This document shows positions 45,502 to 56,522 of a DNA stretch of 64,000 nucleotides, piece by piece. Each line of letters opens with the position of its first letter. Position 1 is the first letter of the stretch. The stretch lies in contig JABANP010000065.1 of assembly GCA_013115135.1 (NCBI GenBank), positions 1 through 64,000 on the forward strand, written 5' to 3'. The notes beneath the pieces are model-generated. The model searched no databases, had not been told where the DNA came from, and saw only the letters and a program-made list of their open reading frames with translations. This stretch comes from Perkinsus olseni. Its lineage: Eukaryota > Perkinsozoa > Perkinsida > Perkinsidae. Position numbers and translations under genes: made by a program.

Positions 45502-48500
45502 ATGGGAGATCATATTAAAGTAGCGGTGCGAGTGCGACCGTTCAGTGAGAGAGAAAAGAGGCTGGGAAAAACGAAACCGGCGGTGGAAATTGGCAGTAGG
45601 GATTGTGTTGGTATGCAGAGATTGCTGAGATTGGTCTAATTCTCGGTACAGTAAATATTTCTACGGCCGTCAAGGATTGTAATTTTCGCGTTATTCAAGT
45701 AGAAAGTGATATTCAATGTAGTTTGATCTACAGAGTGGGACTACAGTATTTCCAGTCATCCCGACGGAGCGGTCAGGATGCAAATTTCGTCCCGACGCTC
45801 TGTGCCCCTCCCTTTCGGATCTCGGAGTGTTGGTTCTCAGCTCGGACGATCACGGTGGCGTCTGATAAGCCGAAGTCGTTCGAGTTCGACTATTGTTATA
45901 ATAGTATGGTGGATAGTGAGGATGAGGAGTATGCGGCACAGGAGCAAGTGTAGTAGTTGAGGAGGGTGGTGGGTGTATGATTTGGGCGAAGTGTGGTAGG
46001 TACAGTGATATAGGATCGGAGATATTGAGACAAGGCCTGGTTGGATATAATGGCTGCCTCTTCGCGTAGGTATGGTAGTAGGGCGGTGGAAGAATCTTGG
46101 GTTGATCAGCGTCAGTCTCGCGCGTGTGGCCGTTTCTCGGAATCTTTTTGTGCGGGTTGTTTCCGAGATGACAAAGTAAACAGGAAAATCGTCTCGGCGA
46201 GTAGACGATCGAGCAAGAGAAGGGGATGGGGCGAGAATTTTTTTAAGGGAAGAAGAATAGTAAAAACCCTCGAATGAGAAGCAACGAACCGCACTAACAT
46301 ATTCTGGGAGAGAGAAGATAAACAGCAAAAAATTCTCTGGAAAGCGCGACTCTACGAAGCCTCCGAAATACTCGCGTATAAGCAGCTTGGTTGTTGAACC
46401 GAATGATGTTGGTGAAGATACGGTCAAACTGGGTCGGGCAAATCGTACACTATGATGGGGCGTGATGGTGATGATGGCATTATACCGAGGATAGTTGAAA
46501 GCCTGTTTGAAACGATGCAGCACGACACGACTGGTAGGATTTGGTGGAGTTGTGGTATTGCAAATAAGTGAGGTTGTAGGGGAGACGAAGGTGTGGGTAT
46601 CTTATTTGGAGATATATAATGAGAGAATTCAAGATCTGCTCAGTGCGGGTGAAAGTATCTTAGGTCGAAGCGTGCTTGATACGGATTTTGTAGGAGGAGT
46701 TGCGGAAGGAGAGGTATTGCAGATTTTCGAGCATCCCAAGTACGGTGTAGTGGTTCCGGGTATATCCGAGTGCCCCGTGGAGAGCATGGACGAGGTAGGG
46801 GAAGAGTTGCGGATGGAGTGGTATTATAACCAACAATCAGAAATCAGGTGCAAAGGTTGATGGACTACGGAATTAAGCGGCGCGCGGTCGGGGCTACTAA
46901 TATGAATTCTCATAGCAGCCGAAGTCATGCTGTTTTTACACTGAGGCTCGAGAGTAATATGTGAATCGATTACCGGGGCGCGCGCTAAGATTTCGGAGAG
47001 GATGGAGAGCTGCATACTTATCGTGGTTTCAGGGAGCGCGAGGGATGGTTACGGGGAAGGAGAAGAGGTTGGTGATGCTAAGGTAGTCTTGTTCTGGGTC
47101 CAGAGCATATGACCGGGGAATCTTTCATTGGTACATGTTACCAGCATCAACACAAGATACGCTGACTGCGCACTGCGAAGATTTGCCGTTTTACGGTGGG
47201 ACATAGGTATCGCTGAACTCGAGGCTGAACCTAGTGGACTTGTCTGGCAGTGAGAGGACGAGCAAGACGGGAGCTGATGGGGATGTATGTAGTGCAAGGG
47301 TCAACCTAGGATACTCGCACGTACCGAGTCCTGATGAGTTTCTACTGCGCTTGCTATTAAGTGTCCGATGAGCTCACCTGGACAGTCAGAGCTCGAGGGA
47401 GGTGCTGCATACTCGTGGCTGAACTGCATGCTCTTAACTATCCTCGGATGTGGATGCATTAATAATAATTATATGATACTATTAAATTGTATTAATTTAT
47501 TATATTATAACTATAAATACATATATTAAATATATATGAGAGATAATAATAAAAATAGACTTTAGATATAGAGGTAGACCATAGAGATAATAATATTTAT
47601 AAATAAACTTAGGAATTATAATTTTAGGAGGCAGCGTCAGCGTACTGGTCCTTACTTTCGAATAACAACATCGGACTTGGACGAGTAGGACGTATAATGC
47701 CGTTTTGCGAGAAGAGAAAACCTCGTGAGATGCGAAATTAGTTCTTTCTGTCGCCGGCGGAACCTGGTTTTACGGAGGAATGAGCATTGAAAGGCTACTG
47801 TTAATCCTCGACTTGCGAACACCGAGTTTTCATCACTTTTTGGAGTTACTGATGAAGGAAGAGTTCGTTGCTTTGATCGCTTCAGAGGCTGAGGGAAGGG
47901 ACTGCGATCAATCAGAGTTTAACCAACCTGGGTGTCTGCATTCGAGAGTTGGCGGAGAAGGCGGGCCGATGGTGTAGGATGGTTGGGGGTGGCGAGTTGC
48001 CATTAATGGTGTGTTGTTCAGCGTCTGGGGAGTATCATATTCCTTTCCGGAACTCTAAGTTGACCTTCCTGCTGAAAGATTCCCTTTCTGGGAACAGCCG
48101 CACGTTCATGCTGGCTGCGATCAGCCCATCACCGTCGGAGGCTGAAGAGACTCTGGGTAGTAAAAGAGGCTGGGTGAAAGGTGTCCCATAGTTTTAATGA
48201 AATTAGTTATACTAATTGGAAAAGTCTGATACTTTTGAGAGGCCGCCGGGTAAGTTCGATAGCTTCATCGACGAGTGAAAGAATCCTAAGTAGAATGATC
48301 ATACACCTCCGCAATCGGCTGGGCGGAATATGAGAGGCTCGGGGATCTCCTCTCGAAAATCCGGGAATTAAAATGCATATGGTGAGCGGAGCGGAGCTCG
48401 GTAGGTACGTTGAGGTTTGCGAGTAGTGTGAAGACGATCAAGACATCAGCACGTCAAAATTTCGGAACCCAGAGTGAGTAGATGTGATTATTCAAAAATG

Positions 48501-51500
48501 TGGTATCGATTTGGCGATAGATATGGTGCAGGAGCTGCAAGCTGAAATACGGAATTTGAAAAGGGAAGTGGACGAGCATCGACGGTTGGCGGTGGAGCGA
48601 GAGGAGAATCTGAGTAGGCGGTTAAATATCGTTTTGGGGGGAGGATATTTTTATCGGAGTTACGATTGGGGTGGTATGGAGATTTGGGAAAGAAATTTCA
48701 TTAGTTCCCAGATTTTTCTCGGAAGGCCAGGCTGGTGTCATTTGCCGTTTCACAGTGATGTGGTATCTTTAGTCGACCCTGAGGTTCATGAGCAGCTCCG
48801 AGATGAGCTTAAGATGCGCGAGAAAGTGATGCAGTCAATGAAGGGGAGGTGAAGCCTAGTGTTGGGTGAAACGGTTTTATAATTTTTTCCCGATCAGGTT
48901 CGAAAATCAACTAGCAGACGCGAAGCGCCTCGCAGTGGAGCGCCAAAGGCTCCTCAACAACTACGGTCTGGCTGAGGTGATAGCTCCGTGGATTGCTGAT
49001 CGCATGGGGTATCTTAGGTTGAAGCTGGCGAAGGACGAATGCCGTATCTTCACAATGTGTCCCCAGATCCCCTCCTCAGTGGTCGCCTCATGTAACATTC
49101 ATCGCGAGTTTCATCAACATTCATTTTCCAGTTACCGGATTCCTCTTAAGACAGTCGTCTCGATTGGCTCCGCACCTGACAACCGGATAGTCCTGCAAGG
49201 GTTGGGTATGACCAGACACCTGGCCACTTTGGAGACGGAGGAGGGGAAAGAGGTGCTGCGGGTGGGCCTTCTGCTGCTTGTGAATAGGATGATTATTAAG
49301 ACTTTGGATAGGGTGGTATCTTGATGCTGGACATATGCGAAGCTTGCTATAGTATATATCGTTTAGTATCCGAAATGAAATTTAAAATTTGATTTTATTA
49401 AGAAAATAGATATGATTCTTTTCGTTTGTTTTTGTTCGATTGTTTGTAGCTCCTGCTTTGGGGACGGAGGGGGGGGAGGTTACTTCAGTGGACTGCCCTC
49501 GCTCATTAATCAGCTACGAATGGCGCAAGTATCCGTCAGACGGTCTGACGCCGTGGTTTTATACCACTCTCAGCCCAACGGCAGGCCAACGGCACAGCGC
49601 CAATGAACTCGCGCTGCTGAGTAGCCGAGCACGAACAGGAATTCGCGGAAATCTTCGAACGTTTTTTTGAGGAGTGTATGCGTAGATCGCTGCTCCAAGT
49701 TGACAGGACGGATCGATAAAAAATGTTTTAACGTAGTTTTCTCCATATTCAAGCCGTACATGCCATTTAGGTTGAGCTGAAGCTATGCGGATCACCATCG
49801 AAGTGCAGGGTAGTGATTAATAGAAGGGTCGTGCAAGGCACGGTGAAGCTGCGCAGCGGCGATAGGATTGTCTTTGGCCGAGCGTTTACTATGGCCCTGG
49901 TGGTAATGGCGTTGCGAGTTGAGTGAGTTGGAGAGAGGGTCATTCTCTTCGTCGTTACTCAGGTGCCCCTCAGTCCACCGCCTCCGATATCGGATGATTT
50001 GGGGGAAAGTTGGGAGGAGTTGGAAACTTCGAAGGCTTATCGGAGATTTTCGCGCACCCTCGATGGCCTACGGGAAGAGGTGATACGGATGGTTTGGTAT
50101 CAGACGCTGTGAAAACCTAAACTATGGTTAGTCATTGTGTCTGCGTTTCGGTCTTGCAGGAGTTAGAAATGCGGTGAAATCACAGGGAAGGTTTTTCCGC
50201 GGAAACAGTACCGTTAATAATGAAAATGAGATCGTTTTACTTCTCCCAGTTGTCACGGGTGAATGGAAGTGCATCGAAGGGGTTGATGAGAGTTCTGGAG
50301 GAGCTCTGCCCGGCGGTAGACGAGGCTAATGAGATCTCGGAAGATCTTAAACCAGTGGAAAAGTAGTCTGGGAAAGCGTTTTCACTTGCCTCGGCAGACT
50401 GGCAGGAATAGATACTTTTTTGAAATTGCGTCGATGTACTCCGGCCAGTATGATGATGATGACGACCCGGATGGTGAGTCTATCGCGGTAGCTTGTCCGA
50501 GGCTCGGCCGAGGTTGATGCTCAGAAATTGATCCGAGGGAGTTCTTGGTGGTACGGGTTTTGGCGAAGCCGGTAGGAGCAGAGAAGTTCCGAGCGAAGTA
50601 GTGTGGTTTTTGGGAGTGTTGGTATGCTGTTATCCGTTGGGATCGCACCAGGCATAGGGGAAGCCTGGGAGTCTGTCCAACTTGAACTATGGACATGGAA
50701 TCATCTACGGTGCTCCACATTAATTTGGAATATCTTTCAAGCAGGAATATAGTTACAGTGCTCGCGACATGCCTACCGACGGTTATGTGCGCTCCGCAGG
50801 CTTACTGCTCTGGCAGACTGCCGTCTCTCCTGAGTTTCGGGAGCGTTCCCGCGGGAACATCGGGAACTGCAGTGCTCCACGTTAATTTGGAATAAGCCTA
50901 ATTTCTCGATAACTGCTGAGAGTTTCGATCTGATTCTTCTACAGGATATGCGTAAACGTCACACAAATACAATCCGAAATTACTGCACCGAAATACAGGC
51001 GAGCGGAAAATCTTGACGTGCCAACTGTGCCGCATTAATGGCGTCAGCTGAGTGAAGGTTCCGTAGTTGTGCTTTTGCGCAAATAGAATAAAAAAGTAAC
51101 TGAATTATTCCGAGCTGCTCCGGACGATTCTCTTTAACTCGCCCAGTGACCACTGCCCCGACGAAGACCGCGCGCCAAAAAACTCCGTGGGGATCATGAG
51201 AAATTCATGGCTCATTAAACTACAAGTGGACGTCGGTCTAGCAGGTACACGTGGATGGTTGATCGATTTATGGATCGTCTGGAGAGGATGCGGGATGTGT
51301 ATCATAAGTATCATAGGTTGTCCTATGCAGAACGCGCTGAAGAGAATGGTTATGGTGGTGGTTGGGACGCGAAGGTCCCTGTGGATGTGGTGGGAGAAAT
51401 GCCGGGTGTGGGAATCGAACCTGCGGTCTATCAGGAATGCCCGCCCTGTTCTGATCCGTGGCGAGAGCTCTCTCTAGGAGAGTGGGAGGAACTACGCGCT

Positions 51501-51716
51501 GAGGCCATCGTGGCTGATCGGAAATCTACTGCCTTTAGAGACAGCGCGAAGAAGGTTGCCATGGTCAATCGCGCAGTCGAAAGATTCCAAGTAAAGCGGT
51601 GTGTGCTCGGCTACGCGATAGAAGCTTTCCTTTTACATCGTACTGTACATGGGAGAATCGCCACGTCTCTTCAGCACAAAGGGCGCCGCCGGCTGCTGCT
51701 GACACATCAATGATAC
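45502..51716 (+). CDS. kinesin-3 family motor (KIF1-like), many exons
   Basis: Start at 45502: [18 protein letters not shown], the first motor strand. Later exons give [30 protein letters not shown], the P-loop [16 protein letters not shown] (46000-46065 plus 46418 on), [34 protein letters not shown] (switch I), [19 protein letters not shown] (switch II, near 47220-47280), [18 protein letters not shown] and [18 protein letters not shown]. The neck is [15 protein letters not shown] (48405 on). A coiled coil follows, then an FHA domain split over 49140-49290 and about 49800-49920, then a VNEANEIS-type segment and a [16 protein letters not shown] segment. FHA after the motor and the conserved tail identify kinesin-3. 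Introns often begin GTAG. The C-terminal end is approximate. Confidence 0.85.
46655..46693 (+). other. 39-nt intron-like element in kinesin, related to one in the helical-repeat gene
   Basis: It has GT and AG ends, its length is a multiple of three, and it interrupts the motor after DLLSAG. GTATC and GATAC form a 5-bp inverted pair within it. Its first 30 bases match the start of the intron at 33626-33680 (minus) at about 22 positions, ending in the common word TGCTTGATAC. An alternative splice (GTGAAAG to GGAGAG) would remove a longer segment and fits the protein equally well. Confidence 0.5.
47458..47635. repeat. A/T-rich island inside a kinesin intron
   Basis: About 175 bases of over 80% A+T (AATAATAATTATATGATACT, AATTTATTATATTATAACTA and similar) in a gene otherwise near 50% GC. 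It could be an organelle-derived insertion or low-complexity expansion. Confidence 0.7.
51148..51225 (+). repeat. dispersed repeat, partner at 12012-12081
   Basis: GACCGCGCGCCAAAAAACTC, then CATGAGAAATTCATGGCTCA. It lies in an intron near the 3' part of the kinesin gene. Confidence 0.7.
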
Positions 51717-52250
51717 GTGATAGTGGCCTTGAGTCCCGGGTTGCCGGCGTCCGGGCCTTCGCTGAATTTTTCCGTCCCCGCGATGGTTGAGCCGTGGTTG
51801 GGTGATGAACACAGAGGCCTCAGGCGGTTCGTACGGCTGCGCTTCCTCCATCGTCTGAGACGTCTGCTGGTACGCAAGAGAAGGTCAGAGAGTTCGATCG
51901 GATTGACGAGATGGTGGGAGGAGAGGGAAGCTGTTATTACCACCCAAACATAAGTGATACTGTTAGAAGTCTGATCACAATGAATACATTAGTAACGGAC
52001 GCTAGGGGACAGGATGGATTGCGTGCTTACAGTGTGGAGCGAACCGTTATCTAAATCACCTTTTTTTGCTCAGTTCGAAGAGCTTATTAATGAACTTTGG
52101 AAAATGTACTGGCAATAACAGCAAAAGTCGATAGACAACGTTTTGGAACCGTTTCATCATCAATTGTCGTATTCTGAATCCTGGTGGACACAGTTACATC
52201 AGCCAGCGATAGGGTTCAGATTCGAGAGGCTTTCAGTGGTATGAAGGACC
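51717..52250. other. kinesin 3' flank
   Basis: No gene is recognised. The last kinesin exons may extend a little into this stretch. Confidence 0.4.
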
Positions 52251-53605
52251 ACTTGCGAATGGTGGAAGAGCTACGCGTGTCCGCCGAGGGTTAACCTTGG
52301 ATATGCCGCCATGCAATCATGATCGGCCTTTTTCTCGACTAGTGTTCTGTTGTGTTGGAGTATGGTCGAAAGCCTTCACCTTCTTTTCCTCCCGGCAGCC
52401 TGTTCCGCGTCCTTCGTCTGTCTCGGTTTCAGAAGACATAGTTAAGCTGAAATGCAGTTGTAGCTCGTGTTTGGTTCTTCCCACTGAATTGACCTGATAG
52501 TGTATGACTGGTATCACTAGTTGACAGTGTATCACTAGTATCACTAGTTGACAGTGTATCACTAGTATCACTAGTTGACAGTGTATCACTAGTATCACTA
52601 GTTGACAGTGTATCACTAGTATCACTAGTTGACAGTGTATCACTAGTTGACAGTGTATCACTAGTATCACTAGTTGACAGTGTATCACTAGTATCACTAG
52701 TTGACAGTGTATCACTAGTTGACAGTGTATCACTAGTTGACAGTGTATCACTAGTTGACAGTGTATCACTAGTTGACAGTGTATCACTAGTTGACAGTGT
52801 ATCACTAGTATCACTAGTTGACAGTGTATCACTAGTATCACTAGTTGACAGTGTATCACTAGTATCACTAGTTGACAGTGTATCACTAGTATCACTAGTT
52901 GACAGTGTATCACTAGTTGACAGTGTATCACTAGTTGACAGTGTATCACTAGTTGACAGTGTAGTTGACAGTGTATCGCTAGTAGTTTGAAGTTTACGCA
53001 GTTCATCACCATTTATATATCCATTGATTGGGAATGAGGGGTACTATAACACCATTCGTCGTGGTGCTAATAGTGGCAACTACCTGTCGGTTGAGCATAT
53101 CGCTCCTCAACTGTCAAGCACTGTGATGCACACCAAATCCAGTCACCCTTTATCTGCACTCTATGTATCTACCTGTGACTAGGGTAGAATGTGGTTGTCG
53201 TGTTATCAAGTCCGTTTGAGAATTTCCTTTTAATATTGGGAAGATGCGGAGGGAGTTCACACATAATATGAATTCCTAGCTGTGGATGATGTTGTTGAAG
53301 TTGTGTTGAGTGTTTTTGCCTCTCCTCTCTTGATGCCTGCGGGGGTGTCCTCCTCGGAGTTGGACAAACACTATTCCTTCTTCGAAGCCCTCTATCACGA
53401 TCAGGCCTGCCACCTGCATGCTGTCAGCGATGATAACGACCTCATACTGAGTCAACACTGTATGTGCGGTCGAAGGAGGCTGCTTCTGATAAAAGGTGAG
53501 CTGCCGGCTCTGGCGGGGCCGCTGGGATCTTCTGGGGAACTCCGAGCGGGCGTTAGAGAGCTTCTCATTTTTTGGTTTCTTGGACCGTGAGGAATTGTAT
53601 AGCAA
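52250..53605 (+). pseudogene. family C copy 1, interrupted by a minisatellite
   Basis: 52250-52375 is nearly identical to 61315-61440, including GAGGGTTAACCTTGGATATG and CCATGCAATCATGATCGGCC. Here the start ATGGTCGAA (52362) is intact, but the frame stops after about 25 codons and the rest of the first exon is missing. The minisatellite at 52500-52985 follows. The downstream exon (53341-53460) is well preserved: VSSSELDKHYSFFEALYHDQ, then ACHLHAVSDDNDLIL. Overall it is a decayed copy of the locus at 61.3-63.2 kb. The product family is unknown. Confidence 0.6.
52500..52985. repeat. minisatellite of 9-bp modules (18- and 27-bp units)
   Basis: Built from two 9-bp modules, GTATCACTA and GTTGACAGT. 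Units are either one plus one (18 bp) or two plus one (27 bp), about 20 in total. 27-bp units dominate the outer parts and 18-bp units the middle. On the minus strand it reads as an open VIHCQL/VILVIHCQL repeat, which is a by-product of the 3n unit length. Confidence 0.95.
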
Positions 53606-54474
53606 AAATAATCGACAAGGCGTATGCGATTTCCAACAGCGGAAAAAAACTAAACAATTTGAATCGAAAATTCAGCCCAAGTAGTAAGGTAGTAAGGTCT
53701 GACCTTTTTGGGTTAGGCTATTTATTAGGTGCCCTCTCAATTGCCGTACGCTGTTTTAATGGTATCTGAACATCAATTACGCTTCACTGTTGAAACATGC
53801 GATTTCACTGCTCGCCCCGAGCCGTGATTTTCAAAAAAATGCCTTGAAATGGATCAAGTTTTCGATTTCTGCCCAGCCATGAAGAGTATTGCCTTCAAAC
53901 TTGAAGGATATGTCCGGCGCAGCATATAAACACACTCACTTAGCCCTGGTTGCGAGACAATTTCGTGGAAGGACAGAATGCTGAAAACCCCCTATTTTCT
54001 AATGATTTGTTGCCCGGTGTATACCCTTGGCGTTACACCCTAGCGCAACAGCCGTTCTAGAAGTAAGAAAAGTCTGATAAACTTCAAAGTTAGGAGTTCG
54101 AACAGCGAGTGGATGGCTCGTGAACTACAACGTACGAAAGTAATGGGTATAGCAACAGTCTATCTGCGATACCGGCTCGCAGTAGTATCCATCGGGGTTC
54201 AACTTGAAAACATGCTACTGACGTGGCTGAGTTTGCTGAAAAACTGATGGACGTAGTCCAAGTGTCTGGAGGCTTCAGACTGGAGCAGACACGACAGGAT
54301 ATGCGCGATCGACGTGAAAGTTGCGAATAACCGCGTTGGTAATACCAACTTGATATTTCACAGACTACTCGAGCGTAGTGTTATTGAAAATCGACCCTCT
54401 GTAACGAATAGGGTAGGACTAACTCTACGTAGATCGCTGCGGCTTGGAGAGGTAGATACCTTAGAATCAGAGGT
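53606..54474. other. downstream part of the first family B repeat unit
   Basis: No gene is seen. From about 54035 the sequence (CCTAGCGCAACA, GAAGTAAGAAAAGTCTG) matches 56070-56520 and 58125-58555, marking the left edge of the tandem array. Confidence 0.6.
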
Positions 54475-55284
54475 TTAGACCTTCGTCAAAACCAAGGTGC
54501 CTCCTTCAAAAGGCACGAAGATCGTCTTCTGAGTGGCGAACACCACTTGTGATAGCGCGGCCGGGGTGGAGAACTTCGATGGGCAAATTCGCCTCGCCCT
54601 GTAAAGAAATCTGTCGAGGTTCTTCCTTCTGGTCGACTCCACTTCATAGCGAACGCGGCGTTGATCATGATAGCGGGGAAGGAGTTTAAGAGGCCCACTG
54701 GACTCACGATACTTCCCACACTTGACTTTGATCCCCAGAATACCACCATCACGTATGGTGTAGGTAATCTCGTGATGTGGAGCAGCCGTGTCCTTGTAAA
54801 CGAAGTTACCCGGGACCAAGTCGTATGCATTTCTTGTGAATGCTAAGACTTTGCTGCTGCCGAAGGTGGTGGTGAAAGTATCAGCGGTGGAGTATTTGAT
54901 GGTGGTGAAATCTTCGGGCCCTAAGGGATAACCGTCAGTGGCTCCAGAGAATACCAAGGCATCTCTGATAGACTCATCCAAACCATTACTGTCATCTGTG
55001 TGACCCGCCTTCCTGGAGTCGACAGTATAGATAGAATAATCGAGCTCGCGCAACGGGAAAAATCGGCTGGTAAACTTATGAGGGCCACGGAACTCAAAAA
55101 CCTGTCCGTTTTTATTTCGCCAATTCTTGAGAACGATTGTGAGCATCGCTTGACGTTCCTCGTTCACATCGTAGGTGGCCGTGAAGTAGGATGCCTCGTG
55201 AACGAATTTGCCAACTGCCTGAGCCGTAGAGATGGTAACCAAAGCATGAGCGGCTACTAGCAAAGTCGAGACGGGCGAGATCAT
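54475..55284 (-). CDS. secreted family B protein, copy 1
   Basis: A 269-residue single-exon protein. The start at 55284 gives MISPVSTLLVAAHALVTIST, a signal peptide ending near AQA-V; an upstream in-frame ATG at 55344 would place 20 residues before it and is less likely. The mature part has no further membrane segment and contains regular beta-type stretches (FVHEASYFTATYDVNEERQ, ADTFTTTFGSSKVLAFTR, HHEITYTIRDGGILGIKVKC). It ends with a conserved TIFVPFEGGTLVLTK. Two cysteines near the end (VKCGK, RRICPSKF) may pair. The family is unknown to me. Neighbouring copies 2 and 3 are homologous over the whole length. Confidence 0.65.
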   Translation of the reverse strand: MISPVSTLLVAAHALVTISTAQAVGKFVHEASYFTATYDVNEERQAMLTIVLKNWRNKNGQVFEFRGPHKFTSRFFPLRELDYSIYTVDSRKAGHTDDSNGLDESIRDALVFSGATDGYPLGPEDFTTIKYSTADTFTTTFGSSKVLAFTRNAYDLVPGNFVYKDTAAPHHEITYTIRDGGILGIKVKCGKYRESSGPLKLLPRYHDQRRVRYEVESTRRKNLDRFLYRARRICPSKFSTPAALSQVVFATQKTIFVPFEGGTLVLTKV

Positions 55285-55363
55285 AGTCACACAGAAAGCC
55301 CTGCATAGACCAGATTTATGCCATGAACGCGAAGGTTGGAGCATTCAGACGGTATCGGCTAAC

Positions 55364-56510
55364 ATGCCGATGCCCGCTAGGGAGCGTCCCGTTGGACCTC
55401 ACGATGAACAACAGCTATCAGCTATGTGCTCGCGTGTCGTGAGTCGCGTCACAACCTTGCAGTGCACGCATACGTCCAACGCTCCGCTAGGGCCCTGTAT
55501 GGGTGGTGTAATACGGTGCTCGAGAATCTCGAGCTGCTGTCGATGAATTGGTTGACATGCTATCAACAACCAAACTACTCTCTCGCCCTTGGCCCGAAAT
55601 CAGAGAAACTGCTCGGTGGATGGCCCCGTGACGTATGCAGGCGTTAGCTCAGCTTAGCTTCGATACGCCCTTCACCCGTTCTCCTTGGCGAGCAAAAGGC
55701 GGGCAGGAGAAGCTACACACCATAGAATCACTGCTTCAGCGGTTCGCCAACGAAGAACCTGGTCATGTAAGGGTTCGAACTCTACATCGTCGCTACGAGG
55801 GGTCAAACGCTACGACCCTCTATATGTTGATGCTCCTGTTATCGCCCTTGAAGTTTGGGACACAGAATCATTTGGCGTAGACGGTGAGCCGTCCGTGGAA
55901 ATAGTTAGACTCTCGCTAGTCCTGAAGTAGTGGACACGATCATGGTATGGCCTCGTAGTGCATTATCCAACGATGCACTACCGCATCAACGTAGTGTGCC
56001 GGAGAAGTACGCTGAGACCGTCTCGAGCGCAACGACCAAGCTTCTTCCGCAGTGTTCTCCGGTCAGTTAGACCCTAGCGCAACAACCGTTCTCGAAGTAA
56101 GAAAAGTCTGGTACGTTGGGGCAGTATACCTCAAAGTTCGGAGTCCGAACAACGAGTGGATGGCCTATAAACCTTAACGTACGAAAGTAATGGCAATAAC
56201 AACAGTCTATCTGCGATACCGACTCGTAGGAGTATCCACCGTGGGCTGACAACATGCTGCTGACCTGGCGGAGTTTGCTCCAAAACTGATGGACATAGTC
56301 CAATTCTGTCTTGAGCAGACACGACAGAGATCGATGTCAAAGTGGCGAATAACCTCGTTGGTAATACGAACTCGGTGTTGGGCAGACTACTCGAATCGAG
56401 TAGTGTAACTCGATCGTAGTGTTATTGAACATCGGCCCGATGTAACGAATGGGTCGGATTAACACTAGCAAGATCGCTTCGCTATGAAGTGCCACTTTAG
56501 AAGTGGTAGA
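55364..56510. other. spacer of family B unit 1-2, near identical to 57420-58550
   Basis: No gene is seen. The two spacers differ at only a few percent of positions by eye, far less than the third copy differs. The duplication of this 2.05-kb unit is therefore recent. Confidence 0.8.
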
Positions 56511-56522
56511 TCCCTCAGAAAC

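Noticed and set aside
52500..52985. CRISPR-like array
   Set aside because: Repeats are contiguous without unique spacers, and the surrounding genes are eukaryotic with introns.
52317..53012. 231-codon minus-strand open frame (VIHCQL repeats)
   Set aside because: It is the translation of a minisatellite with 9-, 18- and 27-bp periods, which stays open in any frame that lacks a stop in one unit.
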